Source of the DNA: Elmis aenea
Taxonomy: Eukaryota; Arthropoda; Insecta; Coleoptera; Elmidae
Assembly: GCA_947652605.1 (NCBI GenBank)
Contig: OX393576.1
Location: forward strand, 48,460,966-48,524,965
Length of the DNA stretch: 64,000 nucleotides
Direction of reading: 5' to 3'
Positions 45,178-56,958 of the stretch are shown here, one piece after another (position 1 is the first letter of the stretch; every line of letters begins with the position of its first letter). The position numbers and the translations under genes were made by a program. The notes under the pieces are model-generated. The model searched no databases. It was not told the DNA's origin and saw only the letters and a list, made by a program, of their open reading frames with translations.

Positions 45178-46628
45178 CAGCTGTTAATTCATTGATTTAT
45201 TTTGAATATTGTTTTTCATAAAACTTAACTAATAATGACGAAACAGGTATACTGTTATTATTTATGGACGTTTAGAACAGGATCATTATACTATTTGTTT
45301 TCTTTGGCTGTACACCGACTAAGCAACTGTGTTGCATGCAATTCTTTATGGTAATCGTTGGTGTATGTATTTAGTAGAAATAGTATTTACGGTAATTTGA
45401 TACAGGGTAGCTAATAACTTTTTCAAGTTTTTATTAAATTTTCACGTTATTTTTAATCTTGCGATTTCATCTACGATTACATAATTGGTTTCAAAGGTAC
45501 ATTTTCGATGTTTTCAACGCATAAGTGTACTGAATAGCATTGCATGATTAATAGTCCACAGTTTTTATTGTTCAAGTTAATTGGCTCATACGTTTTATTC
45601 TGGTATAATTTATTTGAAATACAATATGGTTGACGGTAAAATTTCCTGTAGAAATGTATGGATTTTCAAAAAATCTTTAAGTGGAAGTAAATAAACTTTT
45701 GCAAAATTGTAAGTAACATGGCTGGTAGAAAACTGGTTGCGGTTTGACACGGTTGCGTATATTTTATTAAGAATCTCACCTGTCGCAGTTCGTTTGGCTG
45801 TTCCCAAGCCGAAGCAACGGATGTCGTGTCTGTCTCGCGCGGTGACGGGTAATTATACGTTGACAGTGACATAGTGTGCGGCTCGCTTGTGCATTTTTAA
45901 AACTCCCAACTCACTGCCTCATCACGCTTCTGTTACACAGGGAGATACGAAGGAGAAAAAATCAAGATTTAACGAACGCGGCTACTGGAAGTAATGTCAC
46001 TCGCCACTCAAAGATAATGCAATTCTGTAAATTCAATAAGCCATTTTGGCAAATCTTTTCATAAATTTTTGTGAAATAAAGTTTATTTACAAATAACAAA
46101 TCCAAAAACATGATTTTTGAATTGATAGTAAAGACGACATACTTTTAAGTGTTGCAGAATTTCTGACACCGTATCGGTAAATGTTGAAAATTGAAATGGA
46201 CAATTTAGCCATGCCATATCAATACCAAAGACAGGTTTATAGATTAGCCACTTTAAGCCACGTCGAGGACAAAAGACAAGTCAGCAAATCAACATAAATA
46301 TAGTCTGCTGAAAGTTATGCGACGTCGCAGCTGTCGCTAGTATCAACTGTCAGTGGCGTCGCGGTGCTTGGTGACTTATGGCTCTCTTCGCTTTTAGTGT
46401 CGTAGCAATGTCACCACACATTGAGATCTATTACACGGCATTTTTACAAACATGTTAGCTACAATGTAGACATTCTGACGTTAAAAGCCGCATTCCTTTC
46501 TCAAGAAAACGGACATTTTTGTGTTGGTGTTTTGTGGGTCACTCAGATTTTCTCCGTTTAAGTGGAGATGCAGTTATATCACAATTTAAAACACAATGGC
46601 TTAGAGAATGTTGAAAACTACAAAATAG
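45178..46628. other. gene-poor stretch with a lone CAGGGTA end and a GC-richer island
   Basis: A TA|CAGGGTAGCTAATAACTTT end occurs at about 45402 without a visible partner. About 45770-46470 is GC-richer and complex, with no protein similarity I recognise; it may be conserved non-coding DNA. Confidence 0.4.
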
Positions 46629-46820
46629 CTATTTATGTATCAAGGCCAAAAAGTGTAACTTTTTCGGCCAGCAAACAGACAAGGCCAAAAAAGTACGTTT
46701 TGGCCGAGGTGCATATTACATATTTTGTGCGATCGAATTAAAAACAATTTAAATTTTTAGTGATTTTCAAAATTATAGGTTAGAAACTATGTGACATTCT
46801 GTACGATCGCACAAAAAAGT
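46629..46820. mobile_element. GGCC-rich hairpin element, copy 2
   Basis: It matches 326-697 from tttatgtatcaaggcc to cgatcgcacaaaaaa but lacks the 46-bp-arm hairpin block. It contains a small perfect palindrome AAAAAGTGTAACTTTTT and facing TTTTGTGCGATCG / CGATCGCACAAAA repeats about 80 bp apart. Confidence 0.75.
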
Positions 46821-47218
46821 CTTTTTTAAAATGAATATTTTAAAACGGAACTCATCAGTCAAATAATACATTTCTTAAAATAATTAACAGATTATAACTG
46901 CACCTGTCACTCAACAGCAGTTACTTCATTTGTGATTTTACTCTCGTATGAAAATCATTTGAGAATTCCCTCCGTAACTTAAAATTACCAGTGAATGTTT
47001 TAGGTAACTTACAAATGCACAAGAAATGTGAAAATTGAAAGAATGATTGAGCATCGTCATAGATATGTTCAGGAAAGAGATAAGATCTTTTAGCTTCCTT
47101 TGCTATTAATTTTCATTTATAATAAAATATTGATACATTAAAAAACAAGGCGGCCGCTTTAGAAAATGAAAGATGCGGCCCTGTGGTAAATTATTACCTA
47201 AAAAAATATTGAAACAGT
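46821..47218. other. unremarkable AT-rich sequence
   Basis: No recognised feature apart from a short GCGGCC-containing inverted patch (about 47150-47183). Confidence 0.45.
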
Positions 47219-47222
47219 TTAA

Positions 47223-47584
47223 CCCTTTCACGCCCAATAGGTTATAGGTGTCCCATGAGGATTTTAAAAACTTCTAGGTAGTCTATCTATACAAACATAT
47301 GGGCCACTCGTATATTACTTGTTTACGTACGTTTTATGTTTATGGGACATATTTGTTTCTCCAGTATTTTTTTCCTTTTTTCGGCCATATGTGTCTTGTC
47401 CTACCAGTAATCAAAGAACTTGTTATTACATAGCACCTAGTACAATTTAATACCTAGTGGGACATGCATATTTGTATGTCCCGAGATCAAAATTTCGAAA
47501 TTTTAAAATTGATGTAGATACTTTTTATGATACTAAAAGTAAAAAACAACATTACTGTAAATAAAAAAATTCGGCGCGAAAGGG
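47223..47584. mobile_element. TTAA-flanked MITE (piggyBac-like)
   Basis: TTAA at 47219-47222 and 47585-47588. Ends are CCCTTTCACGCCCAATAGG and, reversed, CCCTTTCGCGCCGAATTTT. GGGACAT/ATGTCCC occurs at least four times inside, once as the palindrome gggacatgcatatttgtatg...tccc near 47460-47483. It is non-coding and related in its ends to 24692-25131. Confidence 0.87.
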
Positions 47585-48009
47585 TTAAGACCAAGACGTG
47601 ATTGATTTGGATACAACTCATCGATAGTGCAGTTTATTGTAATGTTTTCTAACTCGCTTAGCAGTCTGTTTTGTTTTTTCTTATTTAATATGCACTGATA
47701 ATATAATAAAAACAGGAAAAAAAATTAATTAAAATTTTTAAAGTGAGAAATTAATATTAGTAACAGAATTCGGATGAATCTGGTAACGTTTTATTTTTTA
47801 TTATATTTTTCCTAGTTTGCTTAGACCTTTTTTAGTTGCCATCTTAAGGTGTTACTTAATTATAATTGTCTTAAGCTTAGATTAAAGCTATTTATTATGG
47901 ATATTTGGAAGCAATTTTTAATATATTTTGCTATCGTTGAAGCAATTTTTCAAAGGTTAAATAATTTTAGTAGCGAAGTAGCCCTAAAGTTTATAATATC
48001 TGTTATAGC

Positions 48010-48696
48010 TAGGGTTGCCAGATTTCTTGGTCGTCAAACCGGGACAATAAAAAAAAGAGGAATAGATAGAATTCGTTTATTGATAAATATACAGGGTGTG
48101 TATAAATTGGCGGAACCGCTACACGTGGCGATGTTCTTCGTAAAATTCCAAGTCGAAAATCTTAATACAAAAATGTTGTACCAATGTTGAGGCCATAGGA
48201 AGCATGGTGCAATATTTTTGTATTAAGTTTTTCGACTTATTGTTAGAATTTTACGAAGAACATCGTCACGTGTAGCGCTTCCGCCAATTTATACACACCC
48301 TGTATATGTATAAGGAATATATACAACAAAAGTCACAGAAATGATCTCACAAATCTTACATTTTTGCAGAAGGTTTTATTTTCAATTCAGCCTTTTCTTA
48401 ATAAAAAGATATTTTTCGCTATATTTGTCGGAAAATTTGCTCTTTTTCTTCGGCATTTTGGACAGGCCAAGAGTCCTGAGAGTTGTGAGGTGTGATCATG
48501 GAGCTGGGCGTAAAAATACCGAACAAGGTCGAGACACGCCGAAGGTGGCCGCTACCGGTTTGACAACGCCAAACGTAAGAATCGAAAAAGCGATAAACCG
48601 GGATATTTGAACGTCCCGAAAGATCTAGCCGGGACACCGGGACTTGGGACTCAAAATCGGGACAATCCCGATTAATCGGGACACCTGGCAACCCTA
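48010..48696. mobile_element. hAT MITE with perfect 8-bp target duplication
   Basis: The flanks are gttatagc on both sides (48002-48009 and 48697-48704). Ends are TAGGGTTGCCAGATTTCTTG and, reversed, TAGGGTTGCCAGGTGTCCCG. CGGGAC/GTCCCG motifs cluster near both ends. A short palindromic TA element is nested at 48092-48302. The interior frames (48341-48691) are not recognisable proteins. Confidence 0.93.
48092..48302. mobile_element. short palindromic TA|CAGGGTG element nested in the hAT MITE
   Basis: TA at 48090-48091 and 48303-48304. Ends are CAGGGTGTGTATAAATTGGC in inverse. The arms pair almost fully along about 100 bp each (aattggcggaacc.., gatgttcttcgtaaaatt, aatacaaaaatgttg), making the whole 211 bp a hairpin with a very small loop. 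Confidence 0.95.
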
Positions 48697-48704
48697 GTTA
48701 TAGC

Positions 48705-51380
48705 TTCATGTAAAAATAAAGTGGTACGAATAAAAAGAAACGGTAATAAATAAAATGGCAAGTAAGGTTAATGCACTTTTAATTAAATGTTGTTGTGGGT
48801 AAGGGTGGGTAAAACACCTTTAGAAAATTATTAGAATCCGCGTCGTTTTGCATAAATTGGCTATTGTTAGAGGGGTTAAGTTATTGCGGGGCAAGCCTTC
48901 ATTTTACTTCATACCGCCTCTTATCGACTTTCCAAGAAAATTTATGACGACGCTTCTGATATGGGTATGATAAATGACTCTTGAGATAGCTTTATTTATT
49001 CATCGGGTTCTTGCGCCACTATAAACCAACACAAGTGTTGCTGCCTGTAAAAAGCATGATTAGGGTTCGACCCGGGAGGTAAGACTTGCCGCCTGTAACT
49101 CGGCCATTCGTCATCGAAGTTGGCGATTACACTCTGCTTACACGCAGCATCGCCGCGACATATGTTCGCGTCCCATATGGCGTTACTGCATGTACTGCTC
49201 TCACCATATCTGCCTGACATTTATTTTGCAACAAGAACATTTATCAAGACGAGTCTTTTCCCGGCCCCAGCAACGCTCGTAAATAATATCAGATTAAAAG
49301 GAAACAAGCCACAATTTCGAAATGCGCGTCGTAAAATATTGGGGTAATGTACTATACTTATAAAATGGATGTATACCTCGTAAAACTGTAATAAAATATA
49401 CGATGCAATAAAGCGTTCACTCGGTGGTGCTATAATTGCGCTTAATGAATATTTATCGGCATCTCGGCATGTTGTGTTACATTATACGGGCCGTGTGCAT
49501 GAGCAGCGCCCATAAAGAGTCTCCCCGGCCTACACAACTCATCTACATTCAGCTCGCTCACCTCTTGCCATTTACAGACTGCTGGTGCAGTTATATTCGA
49601 CAGTAAATAATGGCCTCTCTTACCTGGAAATAAATGATTAAGTCCGAAATAAAATATTTTACGAGGCATTTTACAATCGCGCATTTGTAAGCTCAAAAAT
49701 ATTGGGTAATAATATTTATAATCGAAAGAGCGCGGTCAAATAAATACCCGACAGCAGCAGCTCATTCGAACGGTAGCTTTAGTGGGAGTAATAACCAAAC
49801 TCGGCGGTGTAGTTGACAATAAACGCATGTATCGCGAGGCAGGTGCTAAGTGTCTGGAGGCGGCGGCATTCCGTTACAGTTACAAGCTACGAGCAACGAG
49901 CGGCTCTCCCAGCACCTTGTTTGTCGTGTTCGGTGAAAGGTCGAACCACCTTGTCATTTGTCACCGAGATACAGTCACAATTTGTTAAATACCACATTCG
50001 TTATCTTATTATCTCCGTGACAGGTTTACTTGCCTGTTTAATGCAAATTATATAAATCTTTTACGCTGCAGACTTAACCAAGCGTTAATTCCGTAATAAG
50101 TTATTGCAATAAAATATGAGAAACATTGATTTTAAATTATTACACTCACTCGGTAATTATGTCATCAATCATCAAAGTGGCTTTCGAGAGTTGTTATAAA
50201 GGACGGGAGATTAATCGACTCCATTAATTAACGTCGAAGGTTATAAAAACACTCAGCCAAGTCAAATATTTCACGCTTCCTTATGAAACCCATAAGATGT
50301 ATACACTACACATTTCATTTTCATATTTAAACGCTTCTAACAAGTGATTTGATGGCCAATTACAGTATCATATGCAAATAATAAAATAAATTATTGTTAT
50401 TTCTTTTATAAGCACAACATCTATATATCATGGTCTCGAGACAGCTATACGCAATCACTACTAGAACACAAGGTTGACTTTACCAAGCTAATAGATCATT
50501 AAGATATATGCAGAAAAATAATTTCTTAACATATTAATGGGTTTTATAATTGACGTTTCAAATTAATTTTTAATACATTGTTGCATGATGCATATGAAAC
50601 GATAATAGGTTCTTTTGAATAACATATTACGGGTATATTTCTGTCTGTTTTAAATACTGCACGAGAAGTTCATAAAACGTTATAAATGTTTATTTTGTGT
50701 AAACGAATTTTAACTACTGTTTTAACGCTACTTCACTATAAATAAAAGATTTCTGTAATACAAATTAAAAGCAGAATTATTTTCCACTAGCGAAGAGTAC
50801 TAAATGATATTAACCTAATATTCTAGATGCTGGTTCTGCATATTAATATTTATTGTTATTTACCGACTGTAGATAAAACAAACACATTTATCACTTTCAT
50901 CCGTTCCTATCTCAATAATACTCAACAGAGTGATGTTACAGTATCATACTGTTCGTATTAATATACAAAAAATATATTAAACTGTAGGTACTTTGCGTAA
51001 AAACGACAAGTTTGAATTAAAAAAAAAATATAGTTTTAAAATATTCTCTTGTAAAAATGTTAGAACAAATAAGAGATTCTCGTTTCTCCGTCAGTAGTTT
51101 TCTTACATAAATATGTAATAATAAAGTTCTTTATAAATCACGGGGTCCAGCATTTCTACAGAAGATTCTACGCAAACAAATGTTAGTAATTTTGATTTTA
51201 AGTTATTTTACATAAATTAATCACTAACGTAATTTAAACATTTATTACCTAAGCTGCTTTTAAATTAATTGTTTTTAATATATAGATACCCAGATGCGAC
51301 GGCAAATCGATAAAGAAGAATGTAGCGGAATGATAAAATAATATTCTACATTGTACATAATGTTGTAGGGCCTACAACAT
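48705..51380. other. gene-poor stretch with GC-richer islands
   Basis: About 48800-49350 and 49440-50060 are among the GC-richest parts of the window. They keep short frames open on both strands without recognisable products and show no transposon ends. They are the best candidates for conserved regulatory DNA or unrecognised exons. About 50070-51370 is AT-rich without features. Confidence 0.35.
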
Positions 51381-51384
51381 TATA

Positions 51385-51720
51385 CTAACGATTACGTGAT
51401 ATTGGCACGGGACCCTGAACACATTGTATATACGTTTAGAAAGCTAAATGAAGAGTGCTATAATTGGACCCCATAATGAACCTTAAAAAACGACGTACTT
51501 TTGTAAAGATGGTACTGGAAAACAGAGACAACATTAAAGCCTACACTAACGTCATATATCTGAAAGTCAGATATGATGAAATGATAGCCGAATCAACAGT
51601 GCGTCAAGGATTACTTGAGCTTAACTCCATCTTATGGCAAAGAAAAAACGGTAAACGAAAAGAAAAATGCGCAAGTATGACAGAGCTAGAGAAAAAATGC
51701 TTTTGGCGGCTGAAATAAAT
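51385..51720 (+). pseudogene. RTE-like LINE reverse transcriptase relic, C-terminal part
   Basis: Plus-strand frames give NDYVILARDPEHIVYTFRKL followed by NEECYNW (the block after the catalytic YADD, normally 'YADDVVLLAxxxxxLxxMLxxLxxE'). Next come MNLKKRRTFVKMVLEN, YLKVRYDEMIAESTVRQGLL and LELNSILWQRKNGK (normally 'YLGxxxxxDGxxxxEIxxRIxxARxAIxxLNSxLW'). The YADD is degenerate (TNDYV). Downstream to about 51990 another frame may be LINE-derived but was not identified with confidence. Confidence 0.75.
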
Positions 51721-51989
51721 TTTCTTCAGTCTACTAGACATTCAAAAAAACAGAAAAATCTGCAAAAATTAATGAGAATGTCATAGATTAAATTCAAATA
51801 AGCAACTGGGTTGGTAAAGACATATCTACGTGGATAAGACATGCAACTCAGGCAATGTCCCTAAGATATTTACATGTGGGAGAATGGAATAACTGGAGGC
51901 AACGGTAGAGCAAGGAACCGGAAGACTACCACATTCGCTGTGACCCCGGAGATATTTTAATCAGATCAAAAAAATTGGCTAAAATTTAG

Positions 51990-53480
51990 AACGATATTAT
52001 TCTACAGCTAAGTGTTTAGTATATTTGATATCTATACAACAAATAGGTACAACATCTAAAAGTGATCGTAAACAAATTATTTCGCTAACCGAAACAAAAA
52101 ATTATCTGTTTCGCAACAAAAATTGTTTACCGAAAAAATTTTGTATTCAATCGAAATAAAATTCAAATTACCGTTATTAGGAAAACCGGATCAATTTAGT
52201 TTTATTTTTTTTTTGTTTAAAAATTGCTTGTTGCAAAATGTAAATCCACGCCACTTACATCGTCGTCATCTGACCTACCTTTGCATAATTCGGTGTTGTA
52301 AAATCCCAGTGGGAAATATCAAGCTAATCTGTTTACAAGTAACCTGGACTTTCCCAATTTTGCACCAATAATATCCAACAAAACAATATTTTACCTACCA
52401 TTAAAATAGTTGTGAACATCCTCATTTTACACAGTTGATATCTCAAAGCAGTTGCGCTAATGACTTTATCAAAATTGTTATCTTGTTCAACCACCATATG
52501 CTTTTATTATCATAAATATGTAGTTAATTACCTTGGTTGATATATGGTAGATGATCTAAATAACCGTGAATGACTTGTACTTTTAGTCAAAAATTAAAAC
52601 ATTACATATGATTAAATCGCATGACTTGATGGCAAGATAGCAGGGAAAAGAGGGTCGAGTTCAGGAGCGGTCAGATCCAGTCTCAACGCGAGGAAGACAT
52701 AACATTAACACAACATGACATGAGAGCGCCTCATTTGATGAGATCAAAGCGACCGCTAGATGTGTTGGGCGTCGTCTCTCCCCGCTTATCTTGATGCAAA
52801 CCAACTGACAGCTAAGCTAAACATAACCACCATATGCAACTTGTCAATCTAAGTTAGCGCCTTTATTTTTATTAGCGGCTAGTGTCTGTCAACAAACTTT
52901 GAAGGGAAATTTATTTGCACATTTTGAAATTAAATAAATAAATTGGAATGCTGTGATGAAAATAGGTTGATATATGGGCACATTACGATGATTTATTGAA
53001 GTGTGTAGAGGAAGCATTAATTTTTTTAGAGATAAACTTTAATTAAACCATTAATTATACTTAATTACGCTGCTTTTCATATAAGTACACGAGATTATTA
53101 TGTTGATCTAAACAAATAACAACCTTGGATTAAAAATTATATATGTTATATACCAAGGACTACTAAAAATACCATAGCAGATCAGCACAACATATTTGGA
53201 GTGTTACAATTTCTTAAAGCAATAAATACAAGCAGATTGTCAAATAATATAATTGATTTATCATAGATTTTCATTTCCATAAAATACCAGGTGTCCCTAA
53301 TTGGAGTCTCAACATCAAGATTTTTGTTATCTTAAGAGCTAAAACGTCGATTAAATTGTGACAAAGTTGCGAATTTGGTGTGAATCACTTTAAAATAATG
53401 ATTACCTACTGCACAAAATTAACAAATCACTGTCACTTTAGCAACATGTGCCGTAATTTTAAGATGACTGCACTCAGGGC
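51990..53480. other. gene-poor stretch with a lone element end
   Basis: A GC-richer block at about 52610-52900 has no recognisable coding content. At 53288 the sequence ACCAGGTGTCCCTAATTGGA, followed by a TTGTTATCTTAAGAGCTAAA segment, looks like a lone end of the CAGGGTG group. The rest is AT-rich, with CGAAACAAAAA-like variants around 52090-52150. Confidence 0.4.
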
Positions 53481-53491
53481 ACGATCTAGCT

Positions 53492-54562
53492 CAGGGGTTC
53501 CCAACCTTATTGTGGCGCGGGCGCAATCGCGATTGAGAAAAATAGTGGCGGGCGCAAGTCGGATTTAATAAAATAATGAAATATTATGTACAGGGTGGTT
53601 CAAATTCGATAGGATTGCATGTGTATCTCGCTTAATAGGCAAGATAGAGAAACGGTTAAATTACCAAGAATATGAAGTTTCTTAGGACAAACTCAGAACC
53701 GTTTTCAAAAATATTTTATCATTTCCGGTTTTGAAGTTATTTGAAAAAAACTGTTTTTTTGTTATATTTATAATGTGTCATATCTCTCTTATTGTTGTAA
53801 GTATCGAAAAAGATTATGAAGATTATTTTTAGATGTTTAAATGTAGATTTTGAAATTATTTAAAAAATAAATTGCACTCGCCGGTAAAAAGTTATGACAC
53901 AAACTTACCTTTTTTTAAAAGGAAGCTGTAGTTGGCTATAAGGCTATAACCTATTTAAATTACTTATTTGTTTCCCATTCCAAATATATAAGGGTTGATG
54001 TTTTTATTTTCAATAATACGAAGGTTTTTAAATTTAAAAAAAATGAAAAACAAAAAGTAGCCTGTGAAAACAAAAAAAAATCAAGAAAAACAGGAAATAG
54101 GATATATTTGCAACTGTTCTGAGTTTGTCCCAAAAAACTGCACATTTTTGGTAATTTAAACGTTTCTCTATCTTGACTATTAAGCGAGATGCCCATGTAA
54201 TCCCATCGAATTTGGACCACCTTGTACATACTGGCGGTATATCGGGTGATCGAAAATCATTAATGCCCGCTAACATCGGCCCGAAAAAAAAAACAACCAA
54301 GTTTATGTTGGTATCGTAGTTTAAAACTAGGATATCAATGTCGTAGTATTACAGGTGGAGATGGACTGCGGTCAGTGTTGCCAATTTAGCGAATTTTTCG
54401 CTAAATCTAGCGAGATTTTAAAAACTAAAACAACTTTTTATTTCCTTACTTTTAAGACTTTATTGTTATTTTTTTCTCGTTATTTGAACACTTTATAGGG
54501 GGCGCATGCAAATAGCTCCGCGGGCGTACGTGCGCCCGCGGGCACAGGGTTGGGAATCCCTG
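53492..54562. mobile_element. hAT element with perfect 8-bp target duplication
   Basis: Flanks are atctagct at 53484-53491 and 54563-54570. Ends are CAGGGGTTCCCAACCTTATT and, reversed, CAGGGATTCCCAACCCTGTG. GC-rich GCGGGCGCA repeats sit near both ends. The palindromic element at 53591-54224 is nested in it. A further hAT-like end (CAGTGTTGCCAATTTAGCGA at about 54374) lies inside and may be another nested fragment. No transposase is visible. Confidence 0.95.
53591..54224. mobile_element. TA|CAGGGTG element nested in the hAT, asymmetric palindrome
   Basis: TA at 53589-53590 and 54225-54226. Ends are CAGGGTGGTTCAAATTCGAT and, reversed, CAAGGTGGTCCAAATTCGAT. The arms pair for about 140 bp, including the TATCTCGCTTAATAGGCAAG mini-hairpin and AGAAACGGTTAAATTACC tract. 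Beyond that the left half keeps a longer arm (tcgccggtaaaaagttatga, ggaagctgtagttggctata) shared with the 43.2-kb element, while the right arm is deleted. Confidence 0.92.
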
Positions 54563-54599
54563 ATCTAGCTCTTTCGCCGCTGTGGGCAAAAATGATCTT

Positions 54600-55175
54600 T
54601 GTCACCCTTTTTTGGCCGGCCGGCCCTTTCGCACTTTGGCCGAGAGGTGTGGCCAAGTTCCGATTTAACAGTGTATATGCTACTTTGGCCGGTTATTTCG
54701 CGAAGTGGCTGGAAATCCCTGGCCAAAATTCGATGTGCTGATGCAATACTGTCCGGTAGGTGACACATCTTTCGTCTCCGGTGTGCTACAATGCTAGAAT
54801 CACAAATACCATTTGTTTTCTTCAAAATCAAACTTTAACCGACCTTAAACCTGACCGTCACTCATTTCATTAGTAAAAGAAGGTTAGAGGTCTGTTAAAG
54901 CTTTTTTTTAAGCAAAAAACATTTGGGTAATAGGTATGGTAATTGCCGCGACAATGTTAAAATCCCAAATACCGTTTGTTTCACCAAAATCTGCTCTTGA
55001 CTTTTTTCTTCCACCGTTGGCCGATCGCTCCATGCCATTTCGCAAACTGGCCGGCCAAATCCCGAAAATCCCGAAAAGATCGGACATTGGCCAGTCAATT
55101 ACCAGCGACATTGGCCATTTCTCGAATTGGCCGGACACTTCCTACTTTGGCCGATTTCGGGATTTGGCCGTAACA
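54600..55175. repeat. TTGGCCG-dense sequence with an internal direct repeat
   Basis: TTGGCC or its complement occurs more than ten times, clustered at 54610-54730 and 55015-55172. Between the clusters a segment of about 45 bp (caatgctagaatcacaaata..., about 54789 and 54951) is directly repeated at a spacing of about 162 bp with some changes. Overlapping frames are open but the translations are only the motif repeated. Likely a non-autonomous element with many subterminal binding repeats. Class and ends are unknown. Confidence 0.65.
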
Positions 55176-55314
55176 TAATATATCTAATAACAAATAAATA
55201 TTTTAAAATACAATTTTTGACAGCGAGTGAAATTTTTGGTAGGTATTTATTAAATAACAAAAGCATTTTCTTTTATGAAAAATGTAACATTTATTAAAAA
55301 TAAAATTTAAAAAA

Positions 55315-55575
55315 ATCTAACTTTTTTCTCGGCAAACTCCTTTATAATTTCTTTAAAATATATTTTATCACATAACTCGTGTTCTATAACAATCATAGTC
55401 AATTCACTTTAGTTTGTTTTGTGTCATGGTGGGCCTTCAGTAATCTTTAATTATTTTTAATTCGGAAAAACTTCTTTCACCACTAGCAACTATCACAGAT
55501 AAAGTTAACAGAATTGTGAGAGCAATATTTATGTTTGATAGGTACAAAATTTAATTCTGTGTAAAGTTTGGAAAG
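55315..55575 (-). pseudogene. hAT transposase dimerisation-domain relic
   Basis: The minus strand reads YLSNINIALTILLTLSVIVA and then SGERSFSELKIIKDY, a stop, RPTMTQNKLN and VIEHELCDKIYFKEIIKEFA with frameshifts. This is the hAT C-terminal dimerisation block ('YPNIxIALxILLTxPVxVASxERSFSKLKLIKxYLRSTMxQxRL'). Upstream sequence to about 55700 is too decayed to read. It is a separate relic from the one at 186-957. Confidence 0.85.
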
Positions 55576-55704
55576 TCCCGAAGAGACAAATTTTTATCTT
55601 AAAGTGTACAAAGGACTGACAACTCATCTGCAAGATCTAATCCCTTTACAGAACTTTAGAGAAGCTGTTATGCCACATATCAAAATATTTGTAAAACGTA
55701 GTAA

Positions 55705-56955
55705 TATCTGTTAGAAAATTGCGATGAAAATAAATTTCAAAGTAGAATGATTTACTCCAAACTCGTCATAAACGCTTTGCCATTAAAAAACTATCATTGT
55801 ACGTACTCAGTAAGTTAATTTTAATTTTCTCTTTCTACCAATTTTTCTGCCTCCCAGTTTGTCGCTCTGGACAGTTGTCCTGTTCGCGTCTCCCTAGATT
55901 GGGCCCTAATTGCAGTAACCCAAAATTGAGGCCTTTAGTGTTGAATAACATCTTTATCGATCGAGAGGAGTGTTGTGATGTCCAGCAATCCTCAATATTT
56001 TATTGGTTTGTGTTTGTTCACTTCAAGATCTGATAACTGCACAAAAATTCTTTGTTAGTATAGAAATACGGTTCACTCGGTGTGCACTCGCTTTAAGGCG
56101 TTGCCATAAAGAAATGTTTTCTGCTTCATGAAATCAAATTCTTTTTGATTTTATCATGATGAGTGCATGGTTTAATTTAATATCATGCCATAATTATATT
56201 TGTTATAATAACATGTATTAATATTTTTTGTTTTAACTTATTTGTCCCTAGCATATATTTATTTAACTACAAATATGCATGTACATTATCGAAATGTCAA
56301 ATAAACGTCTGTTCATATTGCCATCTCGTTACACATGCAGTAATTATTAATTAAAATGTAAATTAATTCTTTCTGTATCTAGTCAACGATCTGAAAAGCC
56401 TCGGATTATTTATAATACAAATTTGGAAATCGAAACCAATGAATCAAGGCTTGGCTAGCACCGATTAATACACTCATAAAACAACTCATAAAATTTAATG
56501 GTCATAAAATCGGAGAAATATTTTCTTGTTTAAAATAACTCACAAATGGATTGCTTTCTAAGTTTTAAGTTTGTAAATAATTATAAACTTATATACAATC
56601 TGAGCCCGGAATATTACCGGACCCACCGGAAAATTTTGTTAACTCCAAATCTCTTGATAAGATATGGAGCATCGAATATGCTAAATTTGAATTATTAGAA
56701 CTACGGATAGGTAGATAATTTTGAGAAAGTAAATGTACCTATATGTTACCGTTAATATTTTATAAAATGCCTAATTTAAATAGACTGGGCTTAAACATAA
56801 AATATATAATAATTCACAATTAAACGGTTTATGGCATTAATTCCGTTTCTATCTAATTAAATTATTATTATCCAACACGGCTAGCGTTGGTGGACTTAAG
56901 TGGGCGCTCGGCTTTAGAAAACAATTATGTTATTAAGTTATCAAAAAGTTTATAA
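55705..56955. other. mostly AT-rich sequence
   Basis: A frame at 55797-56033 contains a Cys-rich-looking stretch, but I recognise no protein in it. The remainder has no visible features. Confidence 0.4.
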
Positions 56956-56958
56956 ATA

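Noticed and set aside
49060..49085. tRNA-like B box (GGGTTCGACCC)
   Set aside because: No five-base T-stem pairing on either strand and no A box or acceptor stem at a suitable distance, so not a tRNA gene.
54565..55178. Multiple overlapping frames of 60-88 codons as genes
   Set aside because: They arise from dense TTGGCCG motifs that lack stops in several frames; translations are only motif repeats.
55797..56033. Cys-containing 78-codon frame as a secreted peptide
   Set aside because: Despite a hydrophobic start, no family or cysteine pattern is recognisable and the region follows a decayed hAT; evidence too weak.
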